The position numbers and the translations under genes were made by a program. Shown piece after piece: positions 28,329-37,230 of a stretch of DNA of 64,000 bases (its first letter is position 1; each line of letters begins with the position of its first letter). Location: NCBI GenBank assembly GCA_015061625.1, contig SUWG01000013.1, forward strand, positions 1-64,000. The letters run 5' to 3'. The notes beneath the pieces are model-generated. The model searched no databases and was not told the DNA's origin. It saw only the letters and a program-made list of their open reading frames with translations. This DNA is from Lentisphaerota bacterium (GTDB taxonomy: Bacteria > Verrucomicrobiota > Lentisphaeria > Victivallales > Victivallaceae).

Positions 28329-28540
28329 TTCAAAAACCCCTGATAATTGTTGATCATCCAGTTTTTCAACAATTTCCGCAGAATGAACTCCTCTTTGGCG
28401 GCGGATTCCTCAAAACGGCAGTTGCAATACGGACAACGGGAAAACATTTCGATATCTGCCGGAGAAAGTTGTTCTTCACATTGGGGGCAGAATCTGCCGG
28501 CCAGCAAAAAATCCCCTTCGTCTGTCACCTTTTTTTTCAT
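28325..28540 (-). CDS. Small zinc-ribbon protein
   Basis: The 71-residue protein has two Cys pairs, FCPQC (Cys18, Cys21) and RCPYC (Cys36, Cys39), in a rubredoxin-like zinc ribbon, then a helical tail. ATG 28540 is chosen because GGGGAG lies 7 nt upstream; an in-frame ATG at 28555 would add five residues. It leads the operon with hpt and is translationally coupled to it. Function unknown. Confidence 0.72.
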   Translation of the reverse strand: MKKKVTDEGDFLLAGRFCPQCEEQLSPADIEMFSRCPYCNCRFEESAAKEEFILRKLLKNWMINNYQGFLK

Positions 28541-28560
28541 TAATCTGCTCCCCATTATCC

Positions 28561-28589
28561 TTGCAAAGACACATTTTTTGCGCTATCTT
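28561..28589 (+). promoter_or_regulatory. Possible promoter of lpxB-pepF
   Basis: TTGCAA, 17 bp, TATCTT, about 90 nt upstream of lpxB; a TATAAT overlaps at 28589-28594 but without a good -35. Confidence 0.35.
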
Positions 28590-28679
28590 ATAATCAAGGC
28601 ATTTTATGTCATGATAATAAGATAACGCTGTTTTGGTTCAAATTCAAATCCGGCCGGTAAAACTCCGGCACAAAAGTCT

Positions 28680-29825
28680 ATGAAAAAGTTCTGGATCATT
28701 GCCGGAGAGGCCTCCGGCGACATTTACGGAGCCGCTTTGGCGCAGGAATTGCGTCAACTTGGTGCGGCCAAAGGGGAAAAAGTGGAAATTTCCGGCATGG
28801 GCGGAGCCGCTATGCTCAAAGCCGGGGTGAATATCAAAGTGGACTCCACCGAATTGGGGGTCATCGGCATTTTTGAAGTGTTGAAAAGTATATTCACATT
28901 CATAAGGATATTCTATTTTCTGCTCGATGAAGTCAAAAAGGAGCGGCCGGATGCGGTGATACTGATCGACTATCCCGGTTTCAATCTGCGCTTCGCCAAA
29001 AAACTTTACAAGTTGGGCATCCCGGTTTACTGGTATGTCAGTCCGCAGGTTTGGGTCTGGGGCAAGAAACGGTTGCCCATTCTGGCGAAAATCTGTACTA
29101 AAATGCTGGTCATTTTCCCCTTTGAGGTGGAAGTTTATGCGAAAACACAACTGCAGGCGAAATTTGTCGGTCATCCGCTGGTCGATGTGATCTCCGCCAG
29201 AAAAGATCCGTCGATCAAACGTGATCCGGATAGTTTCCTGCTGCTGCCCGGCAGTCGCCGGAACGAGATCGACCGTTTGCTGATACCGATGCTGGAAGTC
29301 GTCGAAGAACTGCATAAAAAATATCCGGCGTTGAAGTTCACTTTAGCCGCCCCCAGAGAGAAGATCGCCGGATGGTGCCGGGAAAAGATCGCCGGATTCC
29401 GCAAAAAACATCCGGATCTGCCGGAAATCACCATCGCCGTCGGCAACACCGGCAAACTTCAGCAATCCGCCGGTACCGGCATCGCCGCCAGCGGCACAGT
29501 GACCGTGGAGTGTGCGCTTTCCGGCTTGCCGCTGGTAGTCGGTTACAAACTCAATCTGCTGACTTTGGCACTGGCGAAAATCCTGGTGACACTTTACCGG
29601 GGATTTTTCACTATGGTCAACATCATTGCCGACAAAGAGGTTTATCAGGAGTTTCTGCAGTGGCACTTCTGTAAAAAAGAGGTGCTTCCGGCGGTGGAAT
29701 CCATTCTGCCCGGCGGTGCGCGCCGCAAAGAGGTGGAAGATGGTATGCAAATGGTCGCCTCTCTGCTGGGGTCGGCCTCGGAAGTTTCAGCGTTGCGCCG
29801 CGCCGCGATCGAAATGTATGAATAA
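28680..29825 (+). CDS. lpxB: Lipid-A-disaccharide synthase
   Basis: LpxB joins UDP-diacylglucosamine and lipid X to form the lipid A disaccharide. The 381-residue GT19 protein has the N-terminal AGEASGD (8-14), the DYPGFNLRFAKK loop, YYVSPQVWVW-type segment as WYVSPQVWVWG, and PGSRRNEI. It lies 14 bp before pepF. The ribosome site is weak. Confidence 0.97.
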   Translation: MKKFWIIAGEASGDIYGAALAQELRQLGAAKGEKVEISGMGGAAMLKAGVNIKVDSTELGVIGIFEVLKSIFTFIRIFYFLLDEVKKERPDAVILIDYPGFNLRFAKKLYKLGIPVYWYVSPQVWVWGKKRLPILAKICTKMLVIFPFEVEVYAKTQLQAKFVGHPLVDVISARKDPSIKRDPDSFLLLPGSRRNEIDRLLIPMLEVVEELHKKYPALKFTLAAPREKIAGWCREKIAGFRKKHPDLPEITIAVGNTGKLQQSAGTGIAASGTVTVECALSGLPLVVGYKLNLLTLALAKILVTLYRGFFTMVNIIADKEVYQEFLQWHFCKKEVLPAVESILPGGARRKEVEDGMQMVASLLGSASEVSALRRAAIEMYE

Positions 29826-29839
29826 CAGGAATACGGTCT

Positions 29840-31606
29840 ATGGAAGAAAAACTTATCACCTGGGATCTTAAAGCCCTTTATCCGGATCCGGAAAGTTGGG
29901 AAAAAGAGTTTGCCGCATTGCAAAGTGCAGCAGAGAAATTCTATTCATTCAAAGGACATCTGGCGGAATCTCCGGAACTTCTCAAAGCCGCCATTGAAGC
30001 ATCCGATGAATTTGACCGGCTGGCGGAAAAATTGTATACCTATGCCCATTTGCTCTGCGATGAGAATACTTCAATAAGCAAAAACCGGGCCAGAGTTGAC
30101 CGCATTTGCGCCAAATTATCCGCCCTGTCGGAAATGGAAAGCTGGTTCGATCCGGAGATCATGGCCATCGATGACCGGCGTATGCAGGAGCTGCTCGATT
30201 CTCCGGTGCTGGCATTTTACCGCCGCAGTCTGGAAGAACTTCTGCGGGAAAAACCCCACACGTTGAGTGAAGCCGAAGAAAAACTGCTCGGCACTCTGGG
30301 CGATGTGCTGGGTAATTCCGACGAGATATTTTCCACTATCAATGATACGGATATGAGTTACGGCAGAGTGCGGGATTCCGGCGGAGAACTGATCGACCTG
30401 ACCCACGGCACCTGGGGCAGTTTCATGGAAGAACCATGCCGCAAGGTGCGCAAAAAGGCCTTCCATCAACTTTACCGGCAATACCGGCAATACCGCAACA
30501 CCCTCGCCGCCACGCTGGATGGCACGGTGAAACGCCATGTGGTAATGGCGAAAATCCGCCACTTTGATTCCCCGTTACAGGCGGCACTGTTTTCGGAAAA
30601 TATCCCCGAAAGCATCTACAACAACCTGATTTCCGCAGTGAGGAAAAATCTGCCGAAGTTATTCGACTACTTCAAATTGCGTTCCGAAATACTGGAGTTG
30701 GACGATTTGGATATGTACGACCTCTATGCACCGTTACTGCCGCAAAGCAGTAAAAAATGCACCTTTGACGAAGGCTCGGAAATGGTGAAAAAATCGTTGG
30801 AAGTCCTCGGTGCAGAGTATACAGATATGTTGAATAAGGCGTGGAGCGAGCGCTGGATCGATGCGCCCTGCCGCAAAGGTAAACGCTCCGGAGCATATTC
30901 CGGCGGATGCTATGACAGTTATCCCTATGTGCTGATGAGTTTCGATCACCGGCTGGGTGATGTATTCACGCTGGCGCATGAATTGGGCCACTCCATGCAC
31001 AGTGCATTCTCCCGGAAAAATCAGCATTATCACTACGCCGATTATGAGATATTCGTGGCGGAAGTGGCAAGCACCTGCAATGAGTTGCTCTTATCCCATC
31101 ATCTGCTGCAGCAGGAGAGCGATCCCAAATTGAAAGCTGCGATCTACGCCAGACTGGCCGATGATATCCGGGCGACGGTCTACCGGCAGACAATGTTCGC
31201 TGAATTTGAGAAACTTATCCACGAGGATTCAGCGGCGGAGATCCCGCTTACCGCCGATCACCTCTGCGAAAAATATTATGCCCTCAATGCCGATTACCAC
31301 GGCTTTATCAGGGCGGATAAGGATATTGAGCTGGAATGGTCGCGCATTCCCCACTTTTATTACAACTTTTACGTCTACAAATACGCTACCGGCATGGCGG
31401 CGGCATTGAAGTTGAGCAAGGGCATTTTAGCCGGTGAATCCGGGGCGCAGGAGCGTTATCTGGCCTTTCTCAAGGCGGGCGGCTCCAAAGATGTGCTGGA
31501 TATCCTCAAGGATGCCGGAGTGGATCTCACCCGCCCGGAACCGATCGACGATGCCCTGACATTTTTCGGTGATACCGTAAGCGAATTGCGCAAACTGCTC
31601 TTCTGA
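29840..31606 (+). CDS. pepF: Oligoendopeptidase F (M3B metallopeptidase)
   Basis: PepF cleaves peptides of about 7-17 residues in the cytoplasm. The 588-residue protein has the zinc motif HELGH (380-384) inside FTLAHELGHSMHSAF, with the third ligand in EIFVAEVAST downstream. The N-terminal helical domain and the total length are standard for M3B. No signal peptide. It is probably read with lpxB. Confidence 0.96.
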   Translation: MEEKLITWDLKALYPDPESWEKEFAALQSAAEKFYSFKGHLAESPELLKAAIEASDEFDRLAEKLYTYAHLLCDENTSISKNRARVDRICAKLSALSEMESWFDPEIMAIDDRRMQELLDSPVLAFYRRSLEELLREKPHTLSEAEEKLLGTLGDVLGNSDEIFSTINDTDMSYGRVRDSGGELIDLTHGTWGSFMEEPCRKVRKKAFHQLYRQYRQYRNTLAATLDGTVKRHVVMAKIRHFDSPLQAALFSENIPESIYNNLISAVRKNLPKLFDYFKLRSEILELDDLDMYDLYAPLLPQSSKKCTFDEGSEMVKKSLEVLGAEYTDMLNKAWSERWIDAPCRKGKRSGAYSGGCYDSYPYVLMSFDHRLGDVFTLAHELGHSMHSAFSRKNQHYHYADYEIFVAEVASTCNELLLSHHLLQQESDPKLKAAIYARLADDIRATVYRQTMFAEFEKLIHEDSAAEIPLTADHLCEKYYALNADYHGFIRADKDIELEWSRIPHFYYNFYVYKYATGMAAALKLSKGILAGESGAQERYLAFLKAGGSKDVLDILKDAGVDLTRPEPIDDALTFFGDTVSELRKLLF

Positions 31607-31613
31607 CCGCAGA

Positions 31614-32927
31614 TCAGAGATCCGCCGGTTTGAGCAAACCGTCATCGGCCAGAACCAGTTTCACCCCGTAAGGCTCACTCAAGGAATTGAGCAAGTCGCA
31701 GATCTCCTGTGCCTCTTTGCCGGTGGCGATCTGCGGCAGACCATTCATTTTGTCTTTGCGATCAAAATTCAACTCCAGCGGCAGCAGGGAAAATCCGGTC
31801 ATTTTTCCGTTGGAAAATTCCAGTTTGGGCAGTACGGTCTGGTAGTTGAGTTTGTTGCAATGCAGACCGACCTTATCCCCTCTGGAACGGGCATAGAGAG
31901 CCGCTTCGGCGGAAGAATTGATGTCGATACCGTATTTTTCCATGAAGTCCGCCGGCAGATGCTCGATACGCAATCCCTGATAGATGAAGTCGCCCAGCGA
32001 ATAGAAGATCGGAGCATGGTGATAGATTTCCACCGGACGCAGACGGTGACAGCCGCCGCCGAATATCGCCGAAACTCCGGCATCGATGGCGGCATGGCAG
32101 AATTCCTTGAGGTATTCCGGCGGATTTTCCTCTCTGACATCATCGTTGTCGTGACAATGGATCATGATAAAAACGTGATCGTATTGCGCTTTGGCGGCTT
32201 TTACCGCCCCGATGAGCCGCTCTTTATCTCCGGCATGGCATGAGGTCGATGGCACATCGTTGCAGGTGGTGTATTTCAAATTGCCGAGAAAGAAAAATCC
32301 TTCCGGATCGGGAGTGAGGAATCCGGTATCGATCAATTTTTTGCGGTTGTAATTGATCCGGGTGGATTCGGCAATCTCCCGCAAAGATGCCATCTGAACT
32401 TCAGAAACTTTATACACGGTATCATGACGCAGATAGTTCACTCCGGGGCGGGCCTTGAGTCTGGCAGTAGGTTTTCCGGCTCTGGAAGCATTTTCAAAGG
32501 AGGCATCGACCGCAAATACGGCAGATCTCACGCCATTGACTTCAATGACCGCCGGAGCGGCGGCTTCATCGAAACTGCGCCCGGTGCCGCAGTGCGCCAG
32601 ACCGGCGGATTCCAGAGTGTCGATCGTGGAAGTCAGACCGGCAAAGGAGTAGTCGAAACAGTGGTTGTTGGCCGTACCGTAACAGTTGAATCCGTATTTC
32701 TGCAGATCGCTCAAACATGAACGGCGGGTATTGAGCCAGGTGCCGCCGCTGTAAGCACCGGCAAAATATTCAAAATCGGAAAAGTTGGTTTCCAGATTGG
32801 TCATTTTCAAATCGCATTGACCGATGAATGCGGCGACAGCCCGCAATGCGGGGTAGTATTCGGCGGGGAATTCCTGTAAAAAAAGTGAATCACCGGTACC
32901 GGTGACGGTGAATTTTGAATCGTTCAT
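31614..32927 (-). CDS. CapA-like metallophosphatase-fold protein
   Basis: The 437-residue protein belongs to the PGA_cap (CapA) superfamily. It shows GTGDSLF near the N terminus, NLETNFSD, GTANNHCFDYS, HCHDNDD and FGGGCHRLRPVEIY...YSLGDFIYQG, which supply the metal-site Asp, Asn and His. No signal peptide or membrane helix is seen, unlike capsule CapA proteins, so a cytoplasmic phosphoesterase is more likely. ATG 32927 has AGGAAA upstream. It converges on pepF with 7 bp between. Confidence 0.85.
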   Translation of the reverse strand: MNDSKFTVTGTGDSLFLQEFPAEYYPALRAVAAFIGQCDLKMTNLETNFSDFEYFAGAYSGGTWLNTRRSCLSDLQKYGFNCYGTANNHCFDYSFAGLTSTIDTLESAGLAHCGTGRSFDEAAAPAVIEVNGVRSAVFAVDASFENASRAGKPTARLKARPGVNYLRHDTVYKVSEVQMASLREIAESTRINYNRKKLIDTGFLTPDPEGFFFLGNLKYTTCNDVPSTSCHAGDKERLIGAVKAAKAQYDHVFIMIHCHDNDDVREENPPEYLKEFCHAAIDAGVSAIFGGGCHRLRPVEIYHHAPIFYSLGDFIYQGLRIEHLPADFMEKYGIDINSSAEAALYARSRGDKVGLHCNKLNYQTVLPKLEFSNGKMTGFSLLPLELNFDRKDKMNGLPQIATGKEAQEICDLLNSLSEPYGVKLVLADDGLLKPADL

Positions 32928-32963
32928 GATAAATTTCCTGTATGCGGTTGATATTCCGGACAT

Positions 32964-32991
32964 ACTATAGCACAAGAATTAAAAAAAACAA
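32964..32991 (-). promoter_or_regulatory. Promoter of the CapA-like gene
   Basis: On the minus strand TTGTTT, 16 bp, TATAGT, about 37 nt upstream of the start. Confidence 0.45.
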
Positions 32992-33097
32992 TCTGCTAAA
33001 ACAGCATTTTTCGATCGGCCGAGAGCCGGAAAAAGGGCAAAATAATGAAAAAACGTAAAAAAAATTGAAAAATTTTTGAAATTTCTTGATTTTGCTC

Positions 33098-33126
33098 TTG
33101 ATTATTCGGGCTTTTTTGAGTATACT
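33098..33126 (+). promoter_or_regulatory. Promoter of the 58-codon gene
   Basis: TTGATT, 17 bp, TATACT, 59 nt upstream of the start, in a very AT-rich stretch with A-tracts (about 33035-33090) that may act as an UP element. Confidence 0.65.
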
Positions 33127-33185
33127 TATTAACAGTCACTAAAAAATGACGTACCAAACTTTTAAATTGTCAGGGAGGACAAACA

Positions 33186-33362
33186 ATGAAACACAAATTT
33201 TATGACGTCAAGACCAAATCCGCTGTTGAAACTGAAGTTCTTGAGTGCGTGACTTTCAAAACCGCCAGCCACACCAGCTATGCTTTCAAAGGCAAAACCG
33301 CTGATGGCCGTAACCTGACCGCATTCGTCAGCAAAGCAGTCTGGGATCAGGCGAACAAGTAA
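33186..33362 (+). CDS. 58-residue basic protein, uncharacterised
   Basis: This short gene stands alone with a promoter, a near-ideal GGGAGG ribosome site 9 nt before ATG, and a strong terminator right after. These are signs of high expression. The product starts MKHKFYDVKTKSAVE and ends LTAFVSKAVWDQANK; it has 11 Lys and one Cys, and alternating residues suggest a small β-sheet. There is no signal or membrane segment. I do not recognise a family; nucleic-acid binding is possible from charge only. Confidence 0.8.
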   Translation: MKHKFYDVKTKSAVETEVLECVTFKTASHTSYAFKGKTADGRNLTAFVSKAVWDQANK

Positions 33363-33375
33363 TTTTTGCTTGCTG

Positions 33376-33428
33376 AAAGCCGCATTTTGCAGGAGCATTG
33401 AAATTGCTTTTGCAAAATGCGGCTTTTT
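33376..33428 (+). terminator. Strong intrinsic terminator of the 58-codon gene
   Basis: AAAGCCGCATTTTGCA (33376-33391) pairs perfectly with TGCAAAATGCGGCTTT (33411-33426) and ends in a T-run. This is the longest terminator stem in the window. Confidence 0.9.
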
Positions 33429-33501
33429 GTATTCTGAATCATTCAAATCTCCTTGTTTTTTCCGATTGCAGAGTTATTTTATAAAAAGCTTTTTTTCAGT
33501 C

Positions 33502-33774
33502 ATTGTCCTGATTTTTGTGAAAAATATAACTTACGGTGGCGCATTGCGGGCAATCTCTTGCCAAATCGGCGGACTCAAGCTCGGTCGAGTATGGTTATAC
33601 ACTCCCTCGTTTTCGCCTTGATTTGGCTACGACCTTGCCTCACACTGCATCCACCGGTTGCTGACAAACCGTGTTTTCCGGTTGACAAATCCAACTGGCC
33701 ATGGTATATTTTGTTTGTTGTGGAATTTGCCGCATATAACTTTATATACCAGTTTCACAAAATTTAGGACATTA
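33502..33774. mobile_element. MITE-like element, long copy
   Basis: The 273-bp segment has imperfect terminal inverted repeats (ATTGTCCTGATTTTTGTGAA at left; the reverse complement of the right end reads AATGTCCTAAATTTTGTGAA). It encodes no protein. The interior holds GGGCAATCTCTTGCC, a two-stem module (33560-33627) whose stems covary with copies in the other islands, CACTGCATCCACCGGTTG, and a promoter. The short copy is at 14466-14693. Confidence 0.78.
33682..33710 (+). promoter_or_regulatory. Element-borne promoter facing nhaC
   Basis: TTGACA, 17 bp, TATATT, a near-perfect sigma-70 site inside the MITE-like element and about 90 nt upstream of nhaC. No other good promoter is seen between the terminator at 33428 and nhaC, so the element probably drives that gene. 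Confidence 0.7.
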
Positions 33775-33799
33775 CCTTTTTTCAAGGAGAGATAAATTC

Positions 33800-35107
33800 A
33801 TGAATTATTCTGATGAACCCAAACCGCATTTTGCGGCATTGATCCCGTTTGCCGTATTTATCGTCTTTTATGCCGGATTATCCATCTGGGCCGGGGACTT
33901 TTACAAAGTGCCGATGCCGGTGGCCTTTGCCGTGGCTTCTGCGGCGGCTTTTCTGCTGAACCGGAAAGTTTCCATCGAAGAAAAAGTCGATGTCTACGTT
34001 TCCGGCATGGGCGACAGCAATATTATGATGATGTGCCTGATATTCATTCTGGCCGGAGCATTTGCGGCTGTTACCAAATCCATGGGGGCGGTGGATGCGG
34101 CAGTGCTGATCACCCGCAACCTGATACCACCGGGATTCATGCTGGCCGGGATATTCGTGATTTCCGGTTTGATTTCTCTGGCCATCGGCACCAGTTGCGG
34201 CACGATCGCCGCCCTCACCCCGATCGCCATCGGTCTGACCGGCAAAATAGAAATTTCTCCGGAATTGATGCTCGGTGCGGTGATCGGCGGAGCAATGTTC
34301 GGAGATAATCTATCCGTGATCTCCGATACGACGATCGCCGCCACCCGCACCCAGAATGTGGCGATGCAGGAAAAATTCCGGGCCAATTTCAAAATGGTCC
34401 TTCCGGCGGCTCTGGCGGCGGTGATCATCTATCTTTTTGCCGGAAAAAGCGGATATAACGGAGAAACGGCCGTCGCTGTCAACTGGCATGATATTCTGCT
34501 GATTTCACCTTACATCCTGGTATTGATTCCGGCGTTATGCGGAGTGAATGTGATGGTGTTGCTCTTTTCCGGGGTGCTTTTCTCCAGTGTGCTGGGTATG
34601 TGTATGGGAGCATTTGACCTCTGGGGAGCATTGGCCTCCTGCGGTCAGGGAACGATGGGCATGGCCGAAACTCTGATGGTGGCGATTTTGGCCGGCGGAT
34701 TACTGAAACTGATCCGCAGGAATGGCGGCATTGCCTTTATCTTGGAAAAGATCCGTAAAGCGATCTGCGGCAGCCGCAGTTGCGAAACCGGAATTTTTCT
34801 GCTGATTTCTCTGGTCAATCTCTTTACCGCCAACAACACCGTAGCCATCGTGATCGCCGGGCCGATCGCCAAAGAACTGGGCGACCGCTACCACTGCAAA
34901 CCGCAACGGATCGCCAGTATTCTGGATACCGGTTCGTGCGTGGTTCAGGGTTTGATCCCTTACGGGGCTCAAATATTGATCGCCCTGGGTGTGGCACAAA
35001 CTTCCGGGATCACCATTTCCACCGCCGGTTTATTGAGTACCCAATATTATCAGTTTCTGATGCTGGGGGCAGTGATCATCAGTTTGCTGTACCACAAAAA
35101 AGCCTGA
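33800..35107 (+). CDS. NhaC-family Na+/H+ antiporter
   Basis: The 435-residue polytopic protein has about 11 helices and NhaC-type segments: GTSCGTIAALTPIAIGL, GGAMFGDNLSVISDTTIAATRTQ and NNTVAIVIAGPIA. Relatives exchange Na+ for H+, and some (MleN) also move malate or lactate. It would manage the Na+ gradient that the NSS symporter at 46822 uses. ATG 33800 has AAGGAG about 10 nt upstream. Confidence 0.93.
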   Translation: MNYSDEPKPHFAALIPFAVFIVFYAGLSIWAGDFYKVPMPVAFAVASAAAFLLNRKVSIEEKVDVYVSGMGDSNIMMMCLIFILAGAFAAVTKSMGAVDAAVLITRNLIPPGFMLAGIFVISGLISLAIGTSCGTIAALTPIAIGLTGKIEISPELMLGAVIGGAMFGDNLSVISDTTIAATRTQNVAMQEKFRANFKMVLPAALAAVIIYLFAGKSGYNGETAVAVNWHDILLISPYILVLIPALCGVNVMVLLFSGVLFSSVLGMCMGAFDLWGALASCGQGTMGMAETLMVAILAGGLLKLIRRNGGIAFILEKIRKAICGSRSCETGIFLLISLVNLFTANNTVAIVIAGPIAKELGDRYHCKPQRIASILDTGSCVVQGLIPYGAQILIALGVAQTSGITISTAGLLSTQYYQFLMLGAVIISLLYHKKA

Positions 35108-35112
35108 AACAA

Positions 35113-35158
35113 AACGGGCCGTCGCAAAATCCATTTTTTGCCGCGGCCCGTTGTTTGT
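35113..35158. terminator. Bidirectional terminator between nhaC and the exporter operon
   Basis: AACGGGCCG pairs with CGGCCCGTT, with inner GCAAAA/TTTTGC extending the stem, followed by TGTTTG. It separates two convergent genes. Confidence 0.8.
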
Positions 35159-35166
35159 CAAGCACC

Positions 35167-36525
35167 TTATTCGTAACGCAGTGCCTCTATCGGGTCTAAC
35201 TGGGAGGCTTTCCACGCCGGGTAGAAGCCGAAAACCATACCGATACTGGCAGAGACCGCAAAGGCGGCGATCACCGCACCGGGACTGCTTTCAATGGGCC
35301 AGTGGAGTTGACTTTCGATAAAGAGTGATACTCCGTGACCGACCAGGATGCCGATTATCCCGCCGACCAGACACATCACGATCGATTCGATCAGAAATTG
35401 TTTGAGGATATCGACACTGCGGGCCCCGACCGCCATACGCAAACCGATTTCCCGGGTGCGTTCAGTAACGGAAACGAGCATGATATTCATGATCCCGACC
35501 CCGCCGACAAGCAGGGAAAGCAGAGCGACACCGAGGAGCAGATTATTCATCAGCGAACTGGTTTTATCCATCATTTTCATAAAGTCGGCGGCCGAGCGGA
35601 TACGGAAGTCATCATCCTGGGCGGCGACAAGCTGGTGACGCTCCCGGAGGACGGCGGTGATTTCAGCGATGGCCTCTTCCATTTTTTCCGGAGATACAGC
35701 GGAAAAGGCGATCTGATCGACGTAGGTGAATTTGGGGATAACAAGTTTATCGCTGCGCAAAGAGGCGTCCTGTTCAGGGTAGAGAGCGACACCGGAAACG
35801 GGGAAGGTCGCTCCGGGACTGCTGGCCAGCGAACTGGTGGTGCTGGTGGCAGAGCCGTTGCGCAGACCGGTGATACGCATACGCATCGTCGTCCACGGAA
35901 TGAGGATCACGTCATCTTCATCCTGTCCCATCATGTTGGAACCTTTGGATTTGAGTACGCCGATCACCCGGAACGTGGTATTGTTGATACGCATTTCGGT
36001 ATCGATGGGTGATACGCCGCCGAAAAGTTCTTTAACGATGGTGGCACCGACGAGACAGACTCTGGCATTGACATCAACTTCCCGGTCGGTGAAAAAGCGG
36101 CCCTCTTCCAGCTGCCAGTCACGGATGATGAAGTATGAGGGGGCAACACCGAGCATCTGGGCGGGGATCCAGTTTTCCGAGCCGAAAATCGCCTGCGCGG
36201 AACTGGAAGTGACCACAGGGGAAACCTGTGAAACGTGCGGACACTCCTGCAAAATAGCTTCGGCATCCGAAGGGAGCAGCCGCGTCCAGGTATTGACCCC
36301 GACCTTGATACCGGCGACCCGGCGCACGCCGGGATAGATGACCCCGGAACCGGCCCCCATCTGTTCGATGGTGGCCCGGATGCTGGCAGATGAACCGGCA
36401 CCGATCTCCATCATGGCGATAACTGCGGCGATACCGATGATGATGCCGAGCATAGTGAGCATGGTTCTGGTGGGGTTGCGCAAAAGTGAACGCAGAGCCA
36501 TAATGACAGTACTGAAAAATTTCAT
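35167..36525 (-). CDS. MacB-type ABC exporter permease
   Basis: The 452-residue protein has a first membrane helix with MLTMLGIIIGIAAVIAM, a large periplasmic domain (about 45-320) and three C-terminal helices starting near LLLGVALLSLLVGGVGIMN. This is the four-helix MacB/FtsX mechanotransmission layout. Its ATG overlaps the ATPase stop as ATGA. With the ATPase and fusion protein it makes a tripartite efflux pump; no TolC-like gene is in the window. Confidence 0.94.
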   Translation of the reverse strand: MKFFSTVIMALRSLLRNPTRTMLTMLGIIIGIAAVIAMMEIGAGSSASIRATIEQMGAGSGVIYPGVRRVAGIKVGVNTWTRLLPSDAEAILQECPHVSQVSPVVTSSSAQAIFGSENWIPAQMLGVAPSYFIIRDWQLEEGRFFTDREVDVNARVCLVGATIVKELFGGVSPIDTEMRINNTTFRVIGVLKSKGSNMMGQDEDDVILIPWTTMRMRITGLRNGSATSTTSSLASSPGATFPVSGVALYPEQDASLRSDKLVIPKFTYVDQIAFSAVSPEKMEEAIAEITAVLRERHQLVAAQDDDFRIRSAADFMKMMDKTSSLMNNLLLGVALLSLLVGGVGIMNIMLVSVTERTREIGLRMAVGARSVDILKQFLIESIVMCLVGGIIGILVGHGVSLFIESQLHWPIESSPGAVIAAFAVSASIGMVFGFYPAWKASQLDPIEALRYE

Positions 36526-37220
36526 TGTGATACGCCTCCTTCAAAAAGGCCGGAAACGATTTGTCCGTCGCTCATACAGATAGTGCGTTTGGCAAATTTG
36601 GCAATGGCCTGTGAGTGGGTGACGAGGATAACGGTAATGCCCTCATCATTGAGTTTTTTGAACATATCCATCACCTCGACACTGGTTTTGGAATCGAGGT
36701 TTCCGGTCGGTTCATCGGCGAAAATGACCGGCGGGCGGTTGATCAGAGCGCGGGCGATAGCGACCCGCTGCTGCTGACCGCCGGAAAGTTGCGAGGGATG
36801 ATGCCCGGCCCGGTCACCGATTCCGACCTCCTGCAAAGCGGCCAGCCCCCGGCGTTTTTTCTCGGCATTGCTCAAGTTGGAAGTATACGCCAGCGGCATA
36901 ATGACATTTTCCAGTGCGGAAGTGCGCGGCAGCAGATTGAAACTCTGAAAGACGAAACCGATCTGGCGGTTGCGCACTTTGGCTCTTTCGTCGCCGGAAG
37001 CACGGCCGAGTTCCCTGCCGTCAAAGAAGTAGTCGCCACCGGTGGGGCGGTCAAGACAGCCGAGGATATTCATCAGGGTACTTTTTCCGGAGCCGGAAGC
37101 CCCCATCAAAGCGACATATTCGCCTTTTTCGATGGTAAGGGAAACGCCTTTGAGTACGGAAATGAATTGATCCCCCAGCGGATAATCTTTGGTTATATTG
37201 TGCAATTCAATAAGAGCCAT
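36522..37220 (-). CDS. MacB/LolD-type ABC exporter ATPase
   Basis: The 232-residue nucleotide-binding subunit has Walker A GASGSGKS (40-47), the Q-loop in FVFQSFNLLP, signature LSGGQQQR, Walker B VIFADEPTGNLDS and H-loop VTHS. ATG 37220 with GGAG upstream is chosen; the longer open frame reaches into the adaptor gene and is not conserved. It is separate from the permease, unlike fused E. coli MacB. Confidence 0.95.
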   Translation of the reverse strand: MALIELHNITKDYPLGDQFISVLKGVSLTIEKGEYVALMGASGSGKSTLMNILGCLDRPTGGDYFFDGRELGRASGDERAKVRNRQIGFVFQSFNLLPRTSALENVIMPLAYTSNLSNAEKKRRGLAALQEVGIGDRAGHHPSQLSGGQQQRVAIARALINRPPVIFADEPTGNLDSKTSVEVMDMFKKLNDEGITVILVTHSQAIAKFAKRTICMSDGQIVSGLFEGGVSQ

Positions 37221-37230
37221 AACATACTCC

